Origin: Klebsiella pneumoniae
Lineage (GTDB): Bacteria; Myxococcota_A; UBA796; GCA-2862545
Direction of reading: 5' to 3'
Assembly: GCA_945861065.1 (NCBI GenBank)
Contig: CAMASI010000005.1
Location: 21,087 to 85,086 of the forward strand
DNA length: 64,000 nt
Shown: piece by piece, positions 1 through 8,509 of the stretch
How positions within the stretch are numbered: the stretch's first letter is position 1
Layout: each line of letters opens with the position of its first letter
Notes under the pieces: generated by a model
What the model saw: only the letters and a program-made list of their open reading frames with translations
What the model was told of the DNA's origin: nothing
Databases searched by the model: none
Made by a program: the position numbers and the translations under genes

Positions 1-72
1 AAATCAGTGAAGTGGCCGGTCATTCAGCGCAAGCGCGTCATTGGACGGGGCGCTATGCTAGGTGGGCCAGCC

Positions 73-639
73 ATGGACGAAAGGACACGACGCATCGTAG
101 ACACCGCGCTCCTCCTCGCGGAGCAAAACGGGTTTGGGTCGGTGCGCCTCCGCGACGTCGCGTCTCAGGCAGGTGTGGCGCTTGGAACCGTGTATCGACG
201 CTTCCGCACGAAAGAAGACATCCTGGTAGCGGCGCTCGAAGGCGAGATGGGAAAGCTGCAGGAGCTCGTCGACGGCTTCCATGGCCGCGGCGCAGATCCG
301 GCGGTCAGATTGAGCGAAGCATTCGCGTGGATGACTCGTGCGCTGCTCGCGCGCCCCGCCCTCGCCCGAGCGCTGTTGCGCGCGGTCGCTTCGGGCGTGC
401 CGGAGGACACGAGCCGCGTCGCTCAGTTCCACGGACAGACCACGGCCGCCGTGCAGGCCCTGCTCCATGACCTGCCCGGGTCGGACGCTCACCGCGGTCG
501 TGTGGCCCGGTTACTCCAGGATGTGTGGTTCGCGCGCCTCGTCGGGTGGTCCGGTGGACTGACGAACGTAGATGACGTGGTTGTTGCCATGGCGGAGGCG
601 GCGCGTTTGTTGGTTCGCCCGGAGGTTGAAGGCCTATGA
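73..639 (+). CDS. TetR/AcrR family transcriptional regulator
   Basis: Predicted DNA-binding repressor of 188 residues. The N-terminal helix-turn-helix is clear: 'RDVASQAGVALGTVYRRF' followed by 'KEDIL' at about residues 25-48 matches the TetR signature. The C-terminal half is the variable ligand-binding region, and the ligand cannot be told. An upstream ATG at 7 is in frame, but the ATG at 73 gives the usual TetR N-terminus (DERTRRIVDTAL) and is preferred. The stop overlaps the next ATG by 4 bp (ATGA), so it is translationally coupled to the esterase, which it may regulate (inference). Confidence 0.9.
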   Translation: MDERTRRIVDTALLLAEQNGFGSVRLRDVASQAGVALGTVYRRFRTKEDILVAALEGEMGKLQELVDGFHGRGADPAVRLSEAFAWMTRALLARPALARALLRAVASGVPEDTSRVAQFHGQTTAAVQALLHDLPGSDAHRGRVARLLQDVWFARLVGWSGGLTNVDDVVVAMAEAARLLVRPEVEGL

Positions 640-1376
640 ACGCTATTCACGAGATGATTCACAGCCCCGAACTCGGTCGCGCGGTTCACGTCTGGCGCTA
701 TGGCCATTTCGGACCCACCTTGGTGGTCTTCCCGTCCGCCGCCGGCTTTGCGCACGAGTGGCAACAGCAGGGGATGATCGAAGTGCTGGCGCCGCTGATC
801 GACGCTGGACGCCTCAAGGTCTGGTGCCCCGAAAGCAACGTGGCCGAAGCCTGGACGCGCAAAGACAGTACGCCGGCCCATCGCCTGGAGCGCCACGCAG
901 CGTACGAACGGTTTGTTCTCGAGACCCTCGTGCCTCGCATTCGGTCGGACCTACACCAGCCGGACGCCCGGCTCATGACCGCTGGGTGCAGTCTTGGCGC
1001 GACCTATGCGGCCAACATGGCCTTGAAGCAGCCCGAGATCTTCAACTGGGCGCTCTGCATGTCCGGCCGCTACGACGTCACCCATTTTATGGATGGCCAC
1101 GTCGCACTCGACCTGTATTTCAACTGCCCACTCGCCTACGTGCCTGGCCTGCAGGGCGCAGCACTGGAGCGGGTCCGCCGCCAAACCGAGATCACGCTGG
1201 TGTGCGGACGCGGGAAATGGGAGGAGGGCTGCATCGAAGAGACCATCGCCCTGGGCGCCGTGTTTCGCGAACGCCAAATCCCACATCGGCTCGACGTGTG
1301 GGGCGAAGACGTGTCCCACGATTGGGCATGGTGGCGTCGCCAACTCGCACACCACGTGGCGCAACGACTCGGTTGA
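636..1376 (+). CDS. Putative esterase (alpha/beta hydrolase, esterase D-like)
   Basis: Predicted hydrolase of 246 residues. The nucleophile elbow is G-C-S-L-G-A near residue 112, and a C-terminal 'DVSHDWAWW' segment supplies the likely catalytic His. 'LVVFPSAAGFAHEW' near the N-terminus resembles the oxyanion strand of the putative-esterase family (PF00756-like). No signal peptide is visible, so it is probably cytoplasmic. Its ATG lies inside the stop of the TetR-type regulator, suggesting one transcript and a shared, possibly inducible, role. Substrate unknown. Confidence 0.8.
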   Translation: MNAIHEMIHSPELGRAVHVWRYGHFGPTLVVFPSAAGFAHEWQQQGMIEVLAPLIDAGRLKVWCPESNVAEAWTRKDSTPAHRLERHAAYERFVLETLVPRIRSDLHQPDARLMTAGCSLGATYAANMALKQPEIFNWALCMSGRYDVTHFMDGHVALDLYFNCPLAYVPGLQGAALERVRRQTEITLVCGRGKWEEGCIEETIALGAVFRERQIPHRLDVWGEDVSHDWAWWRRQLAHHVAQRLG

Positions 1377-1406
1377 TAAGTGGCTGATCTATCGGAGATT
1401 AACCCG

Positions 1407-2408
1407 TCAGTGGGCGGTCATTCCGAGGGCGAAACGTCCCGCCCGGTTGGCGAGCCCGACCAACTCTTCTGAACCCCACTGACCCCGATCGTGCACGGCT
1501 TTGGCCAACGAAGGCAACCCCTTCACGCCTACCACCGCTCCCGCGAACGCACCGGCAAGGGCCGCAGTCGTGTCCGTGTCGCCGCCCGCAGCGATCGCCG
1601 TGCGCACCGAGTCGCGAAACATCGCCTCCGGTCGCGCGCGAAAGAAGCTGTAAAGCGCCCACAATACCGTCGGAACGACGAAGGGGCTGACCCCGGGCCA
1701 GTCCGCCTCATGCAACATCGTCGGGAGGCCACGTCGCCCTACGATGGCCGCAGCTTCCTCAGGGGGCAGCGTCATCTGCGGAACCAGCCACACAAGGTGT
1801 TCGGCAAACTCCGGGTCCACACGCTCCACGATTTGGGCGATTGACGGAAGGAATACCAGCGGATCTCGGGTTTCCCCGCGCAGGAGCGCGGCGACGGTCG
1901 CGGCGACGGCCACCGAGCCCGCAAGGCACCGCGGGTCCGTATGGGTGACTCTCGACTGGTCGACGGCCACTTGCACGAGTCTGCGCGGATCGTTGTGGAA
2001 CATCATCCCCACCGGCGCCGCACGCATGGCCGAACCATTGCCCGCGTTCGGACCGGCCTGGCCTGACTCCGTCCAGCTCACCCCAGCCGCGAGCCTACGA
2101 ACCGCACCTTCAATCGTTCGCCCACCCCCCACCAGGGCGCCACTCGTCACCTGATGAACGATTCGCCCGGCAAAATCCTCCGGATTGAACCCCCGACACG
2201 CGACCAAGCTGAGCAGCAGTTCTCGGGCGAGTTGTGTGTCGTCGGTGTATTGGAGGGGCGCAAAGCCCGCGCGCACCCGTCGCCCCAGCGCTTCGTGCGC
2301 GTAGAGGTGCGCAACCTCTGGCGGCTCGCCCTCGACAGGAAAGCCCAACGCATCCCCGAGCGCCTGCCCGACGATGCAGCCCGAAAAGCCCTCCAATGCC
2401 GTACGCAA
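1407..2408 (-). CDS. ADP-ribosylglycohydrolase family protein
   Basis: 333 residues with the hallmark metal-binding motifs of the ADP-ribosylglycohydrolase/DraG superfamily: GDALG near residue 18, YTDDTQ near 54, GNGSAMRAAPVG near 123, and C-terminal GGDTDTTAALAG. It would remove ADP-ribose from a protein or small molecule using a Mg or Mn pair. The start is TTG at 2408. No ATG or GTG exists between it and the upstream in-frame stop, and GGGGCGG precedes it. It converges with the esterase and diverges from the large lipoprotein at 2467. No partner ADP-ribosyltransferase is visible nearby. Confidence 0.88.
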   Translation of the reverse strand: MRTALEGFSGCIVGQALGDALGFPVEGEPPEVAHLYAHEALGRRVRAGFAPLQYTDDTQLARELLLSLVACRGFNPEDFAGRIVHQVTSGALVGGGRTIEGAVRRLAAGVSWTESGQAGPNAGNGSAMRAAPVGMMFHNDPRRLVQVAVDQSRVTHTDPRCLAGSVAVAATVAALLRGETRDPLVFLPSIAQIVERVDPEFAEHLVWLVPQMTLPPEEAAAIVGRRGLPTMLHEADWPGVSPFVVPTVLWALYSFFRARPEAMFRDSVRTAIAAGGDTDTTAALAGAFAGAVVGVKGLPSLAKAVHDRGQWGSEELVGLANRAGRFALGMTAH

Positions 2409-2466
2409 CCCCGTCCGCCCCGAGTCCGACGCATGTTAGCGCGGATTTGCGCCATCTGGAGCTATC

Positions 2467-5028
2467 GTGGGTGATGTGCCGCACCGCGGCCCGCCCGGCT
2501 GGGCGATTGCACTGTTCCTGACGGGGTGTGCCTCTTGCGAGGGCCCAATTCGGGACAGTGGCGTCGTCCCAACAGAAACTTCCACGACTACGACCGGGAC
2601 CGGACGCGATGGCCTGACGTGGCACCGCCACGTTCGTCCGTTGATCTACTTCCATTGCGGCGGCTGCCACGGCCCCGACGGGGTCGCGTCGGATTCGCCA
2701 CTCCGCACGTACGACGAGGTCGTCGCGCGCCTGGACGCGGTGATTTCCGATTCAAGTAGCGGAAGGATGCCGCCGGACCTGTCGGGCGCAACCGCGGATT
2801 GTGAACCGTCGCAACCCACAATGTCCAACCGACTCGACGACGAGACGCTTGCGCTCCTAGTCGCGTGGGCCGAAAGCGGCGCAGAGGAGGGAGACCCCGC
2901 GTGGGCAGGCATCCTCATCCCGCCCACCAGCACTTCTCTCCCGTTTTTCTCTCGCGACCTGCAGGCCACGGCGCCGGTGGAATTGCCACCCGGGGAGGGC
3001 GAATGGTGCTTCGCTTTTGACCCCCAGATCACAACGAGGCATTTTGTCACGGGCGTGGAGGTCGTGCCTTCCAACCCGTCCGTCGTGTACGAAGCGGTCG
3101 TGTACATCGACAGCGACTTCGACAACAGCTTCCCCGACGACGGCGCGCCCGCCCCCTGCGACGGATGGCTGCTAGGCCAAGAACTGGCGGTTTGGCACCC
3201 AGGCGACGGAGGAACGCTCGCCGAATCCGACAGCGCCTGGAAACTCGAACCCGCGGGTCGGGTGTTGCTTCAAGTGCACTACCGTGTCCTGGGTGCGGAG
3301 ACGGCCCTAGACTCGCCCGGCGTGCACCTGTTGTGGTCTGAAGAGGTCGCGGAAGAGGTCGTCGATGGCACCCGGGTCGGCACCGACGCCTCCGCTGTGG
3401 CCGCCGAAGGCCTGTTGCCCGACGACGACGACATCTCCGAGTTTCGGGTTCCCGCTGGCGCCATGGACCACCAGGAGGCGTACGTCTACACGGTGTCGGA
3501 CACAAAGGACCAAGCCATCTTCGCCGTCTGGCCCGCGATGAATGCCGCTGGCGTTTCGTTCGAGTTGTGGGTCGACCACCTCGAACCGCGTGAAGGCGAG
3601 CCCGCCTCCGAGTGTGTTCTCGCGCTGCCTGACTGGTCGACCCGGCTCAGCCGGCCGTACCGCTTTGATACGACCACGAACGCGGCGCCAATGATGCGCA
3701 CGGGTGATGTCGTACGCGCCCGATGTACCTACGACAACGCCTCCGCCAACGTCGAGCTGACGACCCTCTTGGCGGAAGAGGGTGTGGTCGGACCCATCGA
3801 CCTCGTCAACAACCGATTCCTTCCCAGCGAGCGATGTACGGCCCTGCTACAAGCCATCAACGTGACGGGAGAGCAGGGCTGGCCCGAGCCAATCGTCGAA
3901 CCCACGGGCACGGAGCCCACGGTTCCCGATGCAGGGCAACCCGAGTTTCTGTTGACGGAAGTGCTGGACCACCGCGAGGTCGGCGTGGTCAAGTACGTGG
4001 AGATCACGAATGTCGGAACGGCGTCGGCACGAATGGACGATTGGACGCTGCATCGCTGGGCCAATGGAAGCGCGATCCCTGAGGTCGTTGCGCTCGATCC
4101 CGTCACGATCGGTGCAGAGGCATCGGCAATCGTCGCCGCTACGGACGGCGTGATCGACCTCATCGATCTCTTCGGCGTGATTCCAGACGCGGACTCGCCA
4201 TTCGTATCGGGAAATGGTGACGACGCGTACGGGCTCGTCGACCCCATGGGCGTCGTCGTGGACGTCTTCGGTGTGCCCGGCGTGGACGGGACAGGCGCCG
4301 AGTGGGAGTACCGCGACAGCGTGGCCACTCGGGTTGGAGGCGTGGCTTCCGGCACGTGGGACGCCGCCTCTTGGATCATCCTGGCCGGCTCCGCCACGGC
4401 AACACCCGGCGCTTACCTCCCGGATTCCGTCCCGACCCTCGCCGTCGTACAGCCCGAAGACGTGCAAACCGGCTTGATCCCACTGAGCACCGAGGTCATC
4501 GTATCGGGACTCGTCGTATCGGCCATCGCGGACGACGGCCTCTACGCCCAAACGGAGTCGGGCGGGCCGTGGTCAGGCTTGTGGGTTTACCTGGGTGCCC
4601 ACTTCTCCGACACGTTGGGCGTGATCAGCCCCGGGGACCAGATCGACATCCGTGGTGTCACTGACGAGTACGCCAGCATCACCGAGGTGGACGTGGTCGG
4701 TGCCCCCCATGGCACCCTTAGCGTCATCGGCACGCAAGAACGCCCCATCGGTACGGTGCCCATCGCAACCGTGCTCGCGGAGGCAGAGACGTGGGAGTCG
4801 GTGTGGGTGTTCGCCGAAGACATCGTGGCCCGCACGGACTCCGATGCAGAGGGTCGCTTCTCCGTGGACGTGGAGGGTGGACTCCTTCTCGGGGTAGCAC
4901 CCAACCTCTGGACGTACCCGCCCGTCACGGCGGGCCAAGGATTCGCGATTCTAGCGGGTCCCCTCACCGAGACCGATGGCCTGTGGACCGTGCTACCCAC
5001 CCGCAGTGGCGATTTCGTCCCTTGGTGA
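2467..5028 (+). CDS. Lipoprotein: c-heme, copper-monooxygenase-like (ligands lost), lamin-tail domains
   Basis: 853 residues from a GTG start. Signal peptide ends with lipobox LTGC (Cys21). A single c-heme site CGGCH (C64, C67, H68) has a likely axial Met101. Residues about 150-460 resemble the PHM-type copper type II ascorbate-dependent monooxygenase fold. Residues about 485-620 form a lamin-tail domain (TEVLDHREVG, KYVEITNVG), followed by an OB-fold-like end. It is a full-length paralogue of the gene at 21349..23970, but copper-ligand positions are changed: HH is YE (208-209), HxH is AxN (357, 359), and EMC is ERC (456). Only QVHY (H271) remains. It may be a structural or redox pseudoenzyme on the cell surface. 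Confidence 0.75.
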   Translation: MGDVPHRGPPGWAIALFLTGCASCEGPIRDSGVVPTETSTTTTGTGRDGLTWHRHVRPLIYFHCGGCHGPDGVASDSPLRTYDEVVARLDAVISDSSSGRMPPDLSGATADCEPSQPTMSNRLDDETLALLVAWAESGAEEGDPAWAGILIPPTSTSLPFFSRDLQATAPVELPPGEGEWCFAFDPQITTRHFVTGVEVVPSNPSVVYEAVVYIDSDFDNSFPDDGAPAPCDGWLLGQELAVWHPGDGGTLAESDSAWKLEPAGRVLLQVHYRVLGAETALDSPGVHLLWSEEVAEEVVDGTRVGTDASAVAAEGLLPDDDDISEFRVPAGAMDHQEAYVYTVSDTKDQAIFAVWPAMNAAGVSFELWVDHLEPREGEPASECVLALPDWSTRLSRPYRFDTTTNAAPMMRTGDVVRARCTYDNASANVELTTLLAEEGVVGPIDLVNNRFLPSERCTALLQAINVTGEQGWPEPIVEPTGTEPTVPDAGQPEFLLTEVLDHREVGVVKYVEITNVGTASARMDDWTLHRWANGSAIPEVVALDPVTIGAEASAIVAATDGVIDLIDLFGVIPDADSPFVSGNGDDAYGLVDPMGVVVDVFGVPGVDGTGAEWEYRDSVATRVGGVASGTWDAASWIILAGSATATPGAYLPDSVPTLAVVQPEDVQTGLIPLSTEVIVSGLVVSAIADDGLYAQTESGGPWSGLWVYLGAHFSDTLGVISPGDQIDIRGVTDEYASITEVDVVGAPHGTLSVIGTQERPIGTVPIATVLAEAETWESVWVFAEDIVARTDSDAEGRFSVDVEGGLLLGVAPNLWTYPPVTAGQGFAILAGPLTETDGLWTVLPTRSGDFVPW

Positions 5029-5031
5029 TCG

Positions 5032-5709
5032 ATGTCGAGTCGAACAGAGTTTCCAGACACCGTCCACACTTGGCTCGCAGCCACCACGATCCAGGAGCAC
5101 CCCCAGTTCGCGCTCCTTCGAGCCGAAACGGATGAGTTGCCGATGGCGCGCATGCGGATCGGACCCGAACAATGTCAACTCATGGGTTGGCTGACGCGGT
5201 TGATCGGTGCCCGCCGCACCCTAGAAGTGGGCACATTCACGGGTTCTTCGGCGCTCGCCGTCGCACTTGCCTTGCCTGAAGACGGCAGCGTCGTGGCGCT
5301 AGACCTGTCGGACGCATGGACGGCCATTGCGCGACGCCATTGGCAGGCTGCCGGCGTTTCAGAAAAAATCGCGCTCCGCCTTGGCCCCGGTGTCGACTCG
5401 CTCCAAACCTTGCTCGACGCAGGAGAAGAAGGACGCTTCGATCTCGCCTTTATCGACGCAGACAAGGGCGGTTACCTCCGCTACTACGAACTGTGCCTTG
5501 CGCTGGTTCGGCCCGGCGGTTTGGTCTTGCTGGACAACGCCCTGTGGGGTGGGCGCGTGGCAGACCCCACGGTCAACGACCCGGACACGGTAGGCATCCG
5601 CACAGCCGTACTCCATGCCGTCGCCGACCCGCGGGTCGACGCCGTTCTCCTGCCCATGGGAGACGGAATTCTCATCGCGAGAAAGAAGGAGACCCGGGCC
5701 GCCAGCTGA
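5032..5709 (+). CDS. SAM-dependent O-methyltransferase (caffeoyl-CoA OMT family)
   Basis: 225 residues matching class I O-methyltransferases. The SAM-binding strand is 'LEVGTFTGSSALAVALAL' near residue 63, the acidic ribose-binding residue is in 'VVALDLSD', the metal/substrate motif is 'FIDADKGGYLRYYE' near residue 140, and 'PGGLVLLDNALWGGRVADP' follows. The family moves a methyl group to a catechol-type hydroxyl with a divalent metal; the actual acceptor is unknown. ATG at 5032 lies three bases after the stop of the preceding lipoprotein gene, so the two are probably co-transcribed. Confidence 0.9.
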   Translation: MSSRTEFPDTVHTWLAATTIQEHPQFALLRAETDELPMARMRIGPEQCQLMGWLTRLIGARRTLEVGTFTGSSALAVALALPEDGSVVALDLSDAWTAIARRHWQAAGVSEKIALRLGPGVDSLQTLLDAGEEGRFDLAFIDADKGGYLRYYELCLALVRPGGLVLLDNALWGGRVADPTVNDPDTVGIRTAVLHAVADPRVDAVLLPMGDGILIARKKETRAAS

Positions 5710-5718
5710 GAAGCCGAC

Positions 5719-5740
5719 GGCCCAGGGGCGAAAGGGGCCC
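5719..5740 (+). terminator. Possible hairpin terminator after the O-methyltransferase
   Basis: GGCCC at 5719-5723 pairs with GGGCC at 5735-5739, followed by a run of C rather than T. A second inverted repeat, CGGCAG at 5811-5816 with CTGCCG at 5826-5831, lies just before the response regulator. Neither has a U tract, so factor-independent termination is uncertain. The remaining intergenic sequence up to 5854 shows no gene. Confidence 0.3.
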
Positions 5741-5854
5741 CCCCCCATTCGCTCCAACATCCTACCATCCCTGTCAGGACTTGCAAGCAGAAGATGCAAA
5801 AAATGCATACCGGCAGCGCGACAGGCTGCCGAGTTACCCGCGCGGGGGGGCGCG

Positions 5855-6280
5855 TTGGACGGCATTCGCGTGCGAACGGGTCGGCGACGCGTGCTGGTCG
5901 TCGAAGACGATCCTGACATCGCGCGCCTCGTAGATGTGTCGCTCAAGCGCGCCATGCCCGACCTCGAGACCGTCCAAACAGACAACGGCCGAGACGCTTT
6001 CCGGCTTGCCACAGAGGGCGAATTCGACCTGGCGGTCTGTGACATCATGCTCCCGGCACTTGATGGTGCCCGCCTCCTGAAGATGTTGGCGCAACATCCC
6101 ACCGCCCACCGCCTGCCCATCGTCATCCTGTCAGGTGTCGATCCGGAACGGTTGGTGGAACTCAAGAGCCTTCCCAACGTCGTCGGGCACTGGCACAAAC
6201 CGGTCGATCTCCCCGTTTTCGCTCGGGCAGTGAAGCGGATCCTTGCAGACAACGAGCGGCCGAAGCGCACTCAAGGTTAG
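5855..6280 (+). CDS. Single-domain response regulator (receiver domain)
   Basis: About 141 residues forming one CheY-like receiver domain. Acidic pocket 'VLVVEDDPD', phospho-acceptor Asp in 'DLAVCDIMLPALDG', Ser in 'VILSG' and the conserved Lys in 'HWHKPVDL' are all present. There is no output domain, so it likely relays a phosphosignal to another protein. The start is uncertain. TTG at 5855 follows a G-rich stretch, GTG at 5870 is the alternative, and an in-frame ATG at 5615 lies deep inside the methyltransferase gene and is unlikely. No sensor kinase is adjacent. Confidence 0.8.
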   Translation: MDGIRVRTGRRRVLVVEDDPDIARLVDVSLKRAMPDLETVQTDNGRDAFRLATEGEFDLAVCDIMLPALDGARLLKMLAQHPTAHRLPIVILSGVDPERLVELKSLPNVVGHWHKPVDLPVFARAVKRILADNERPKRTQG

Positions 6281-6298
6281 GAACGCGCCGGAGGCAAC

Positions 6299-7015
6299 AT
6301 GTGGCTGTTGTCGCTTGGCGCCTGTGTAGGTCGGTTGTTCGCGGGAAACGGCGACGGGGACGAGCCCTGTGCTTCGGATTGCGGCTCCGATGAGACCGAG
6401 GGGATCGGCGAGCCTGACCCCGACGGCTACACGATCCAACACTTCCCGCTCGATGGCCTCCGTCGGTGGGAGTACACGACCGATGACCCCCTTGTGAGCT
6501 GGATTGTTGTGGGGGCCACGCGCTTTGGTGAGACGGCAGAGGCCGCCGACAGTATCTACCAAGTGGACTACGACACCGATTGTGAAGAAACAGATGTCAT
6601 CTGCGTCGGCAGCGCTCGCGTTCGTACCTACGACGTCCAGAACGACGTCGCGGGCGGTCTCGTCATCCACGGCTACAACGAGGCTGGACTGCTCGGGAGC
6701 TTCAACCCGCCCTTGCCAGTGGCTGTGGTCGGCATGGGACCCGGGGATGAACTTCTCAACATCGTCAACGGCGACACGTGGACGACCACACTCGTAGACA
6801 TCGTGCCTTGCCAAACGATTGGGTCCACCGTGGCCCTCGATTGCCTCCATTTCGTCGTGGAGAACCTGTCCGGAACTGGCGACCTACCGGTCCAGGGCGA
6901 CTGGTGGCTGGCCGAAGGCGTTGGCCTCGTCGGGCAATGGCTCGACTTGGATGCCGACACGATGTGGGCACTGCAGAGCCACTATTGTCTGACCGAGTGT
7001 GACGGAATCTGGTAG
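6299..7015 (+). CDS. Hypothetical lipoprotein with very short signal peptide
   Basis: 238 residues, no recognised family. The N-terminus MWLLSLGAC places a lipobox-like Cys at residue 9, with an acidic Gly/Asp/Glu linker behind it. The C-terminal two thirds are probably beta-rich and contain several Cys that could form disulfides, fitting a periplasmic or surface protein. GGAGGC precedes the ATG by 3-4 bases, 18 bp after the response-regulator stop. The 3' end overlaps the convergent gene by 34 bp. Confidence 0.65.
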   Translation: MWLLSLGACVGRLFAGNGDGDEPCASDCGSDETEGIGEPDPDGYTIQHFPLDGLRRWEYTTDDPLVSWIVVGATRFGETAEAADSIYQVDYDTDCEETDVICVGSARVRTYDVQNDVAGGLVIHGYNEAGLLGSFNPPLPVAVVGMGPGDELLNIVNGDTWTTTLVDIVPCQTIGSTVALDCLHFVVENLSGTGDLPVQGDWWLAEGVGLVGQWLDLDADTMWALQSHYCLTECDGIW

Positions 7016-7806
7016 TCAGGCGGGTCGTCCACTGTGCCAAGCCACAGGAGTGGTCCCGCAAAGGGTCGATAGTACAACTGATCGACTTCGTGTTGGCGAG
7101 ACTGCAGATCCGCCACGGCTTGCGTCAACGCAACGCCCGTGCTGCTCGCCTCCGCACGTAGGAAACGCCGAGCGGTTTGCCGAGAGTCGTCCGGCCGCAG
7201 CGTGTCAATCGCGCCAGGCAGCGCTGCCAAGAGCGCAGCCGCCTGAACTGCTCGCTCTTGCGCCGTGGCACGGGCGTTCGCGTCCAGCAAGGATTTGAGA
7301 TCGGCGCCTTCGTCCGCCACGCTCTCCCCGAGTTTGGCGGCTCGATGAATCAACGCGTCGCGTTCGAACCGGCCGGCGTCCCGAGACGCAATCGCCTCGA
7401 GGAGGTCCACACGGGAGGACTGGATTCCGGCCGCGAGCAGCAGCCCACCCACGACGACAGTTGCGACGGCGCCACCAACCCCAAGTACGACCGTCGTCGC
7501 GGAGGCCGTCCTCTGGCGCACGATCGCCCGTTCCAAGGCAGCGTCGGCTTGCGCATCGAGCGCCCTCTCCCTACTCAGCATCGGCAGAGGCGTACGGTCC
7601 CCGCTGCCTACGCTCTCGTGCTGCACGTGCCAGATGGCCTCTTCTAGAAATCGCGGCTCTTGGTCCTCACCCGCGTCCTGATCGACGGGTGGCAACCCCC
7701 GACGGGCGCGTGCGTCGTTGTGGAGGTCCAGGGCGACCTGCATGATGCGATCAATGTCGGACGCTCGAATGTCTCGACGATTCCCGAGGTAAGTACGAAG
7801 GTCCAC
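6982..7806 (-). CDS. Hypothetical single-pass membrane protein
   Basis: About 274 residues, family not recognised. An N-terminal soluble part (YLGNRRDIRASDIDRIMQVA) is followed by one strong membrane helix, 'VVLGVGGAVATVVVGGLLLA'. A helical, Ala-rich C-terminal region may form a coiled coil. The open frame extends upstream to 8061, but that part overlaps the divergent lipoprotein. GTG at 7806 (AGGG upstream) is preferred and GTG at 7854 is possible. The last 34 bp overlap the end of the plus-strand gene. Confidence 0.6.
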   Translation of the reverse strand: MDLRTYLGNRRDIRASDIDRIMQVALDLHNDARARRGLPPVDQDAGEDQEPRFLEEAIWHVQHESVGSGDRTPLPMLSRERALDAQADAALERAIVRQRTASATTVVLGVGGAVATVVVGGLLLAAGIQSSRVDLLEAIASRDAGRFERDALIHRAAKLGESVADEGADLKSLLDANARATAQERAVQAAALLAALPGAIDTLRPDDSRQTARRFLRAEASSTGVALTQAVADLQSRQHEVDQLYYRPFAGPLLWLGTVDDPPDYQIPSHSVRQ

Positions 7807-7861
7807 GTCAGCGTTTACCCTGCGGTCGCCGCCCCGCAACGTTCCGGAGTCCACGGCATTA

Positions 7862-8509
7862 GTGGGACCACAGAGGTGCGTCTTGGTGATTTGGGCATTC
7901 GCATGGCTAGCGTGTGGTGGCGGCGCAATCACGGACACTTCCACCACGGCCGGCGGAATCGGCTCTGGCACGACGTTTTTCGTGGACGCCAAGATTGGAC
8001 CCCTCCAACTCCGCGCGGAAAGCAATGCGACCGGGTCCAATTGCAAAGCGTCCCAACTCACTTCGGCGTGGGGAGGTTTCCTCGTCGAAGCGCAGACCTT
8101 CGGAATCGGTCTTGGAGATACTACGCCTCGTTTCGAGATTCAAAACGTCGCGCACTTTGAGGACACCCCCGACGACACCGACCGGTGGCACATCCTCGAC
8201 GTGGGGACCTACCCGTACGGAACCCTCATTCAAAATGAGAACGATGACCCAAGCGAGTACCCCGGCGTCAATGTGAAACTGTGGGATCTCGCGGGCGCCT
8301 ATAGTGACTGCAGTCGAAGCTCGGGCGACCAAACGTCCAGCTACTTCGAGGTCAGTTCCCACGAAGACTACGCCGGAGCCCCACTGATCGACGGTACGTC
8401 GGTTCAAGCCGTCACCGAGGGACGTTTCGGTTGCTTGCTGTACGACCTCGCCGGCGTGGAGGTCGGAGAGCTGGAGGGCACCTTCCTCGCACTGACCACG
8501 ACGTTCTGA
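7862..8509 (+). CDS. Hypothetical lipoprotein
   Basis: 215 residues from a GTG start. The N-terminus has an Arg, a hydrophobic core (VLVIWAFAWLAC) and a lipobox Cys at residue 18, followed by a Gly/Thr linker. The rest resembles no family I recognise and contains a pair of Cys near residues 110 and 190. It diverges from the membrane-protein gene on the minus strand and abuts the FG-GAP gene at 8510 with no gap, so the two probably share a transcript. Confidence 0.65.
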   Translation: MGPQRCVLVIWAFAWLACGGGAITDTSTTAGGIGSGTTFFVDAKIGPLQLRAESNATGSNCKASQLTSAWGGFLVEAQTFGIGLGDTTPRFEIQNVAHFEDTPDDTDRWHILDVGTYPYGTLIQNENDDPSEYPGVNVKLWDLAGAYSDCSRSSGDQTSSYFEVSSHEDYAGAPLIDGTSVQAVTEGRFGCLLYDLAGVEVGELEGTFLALTTTF

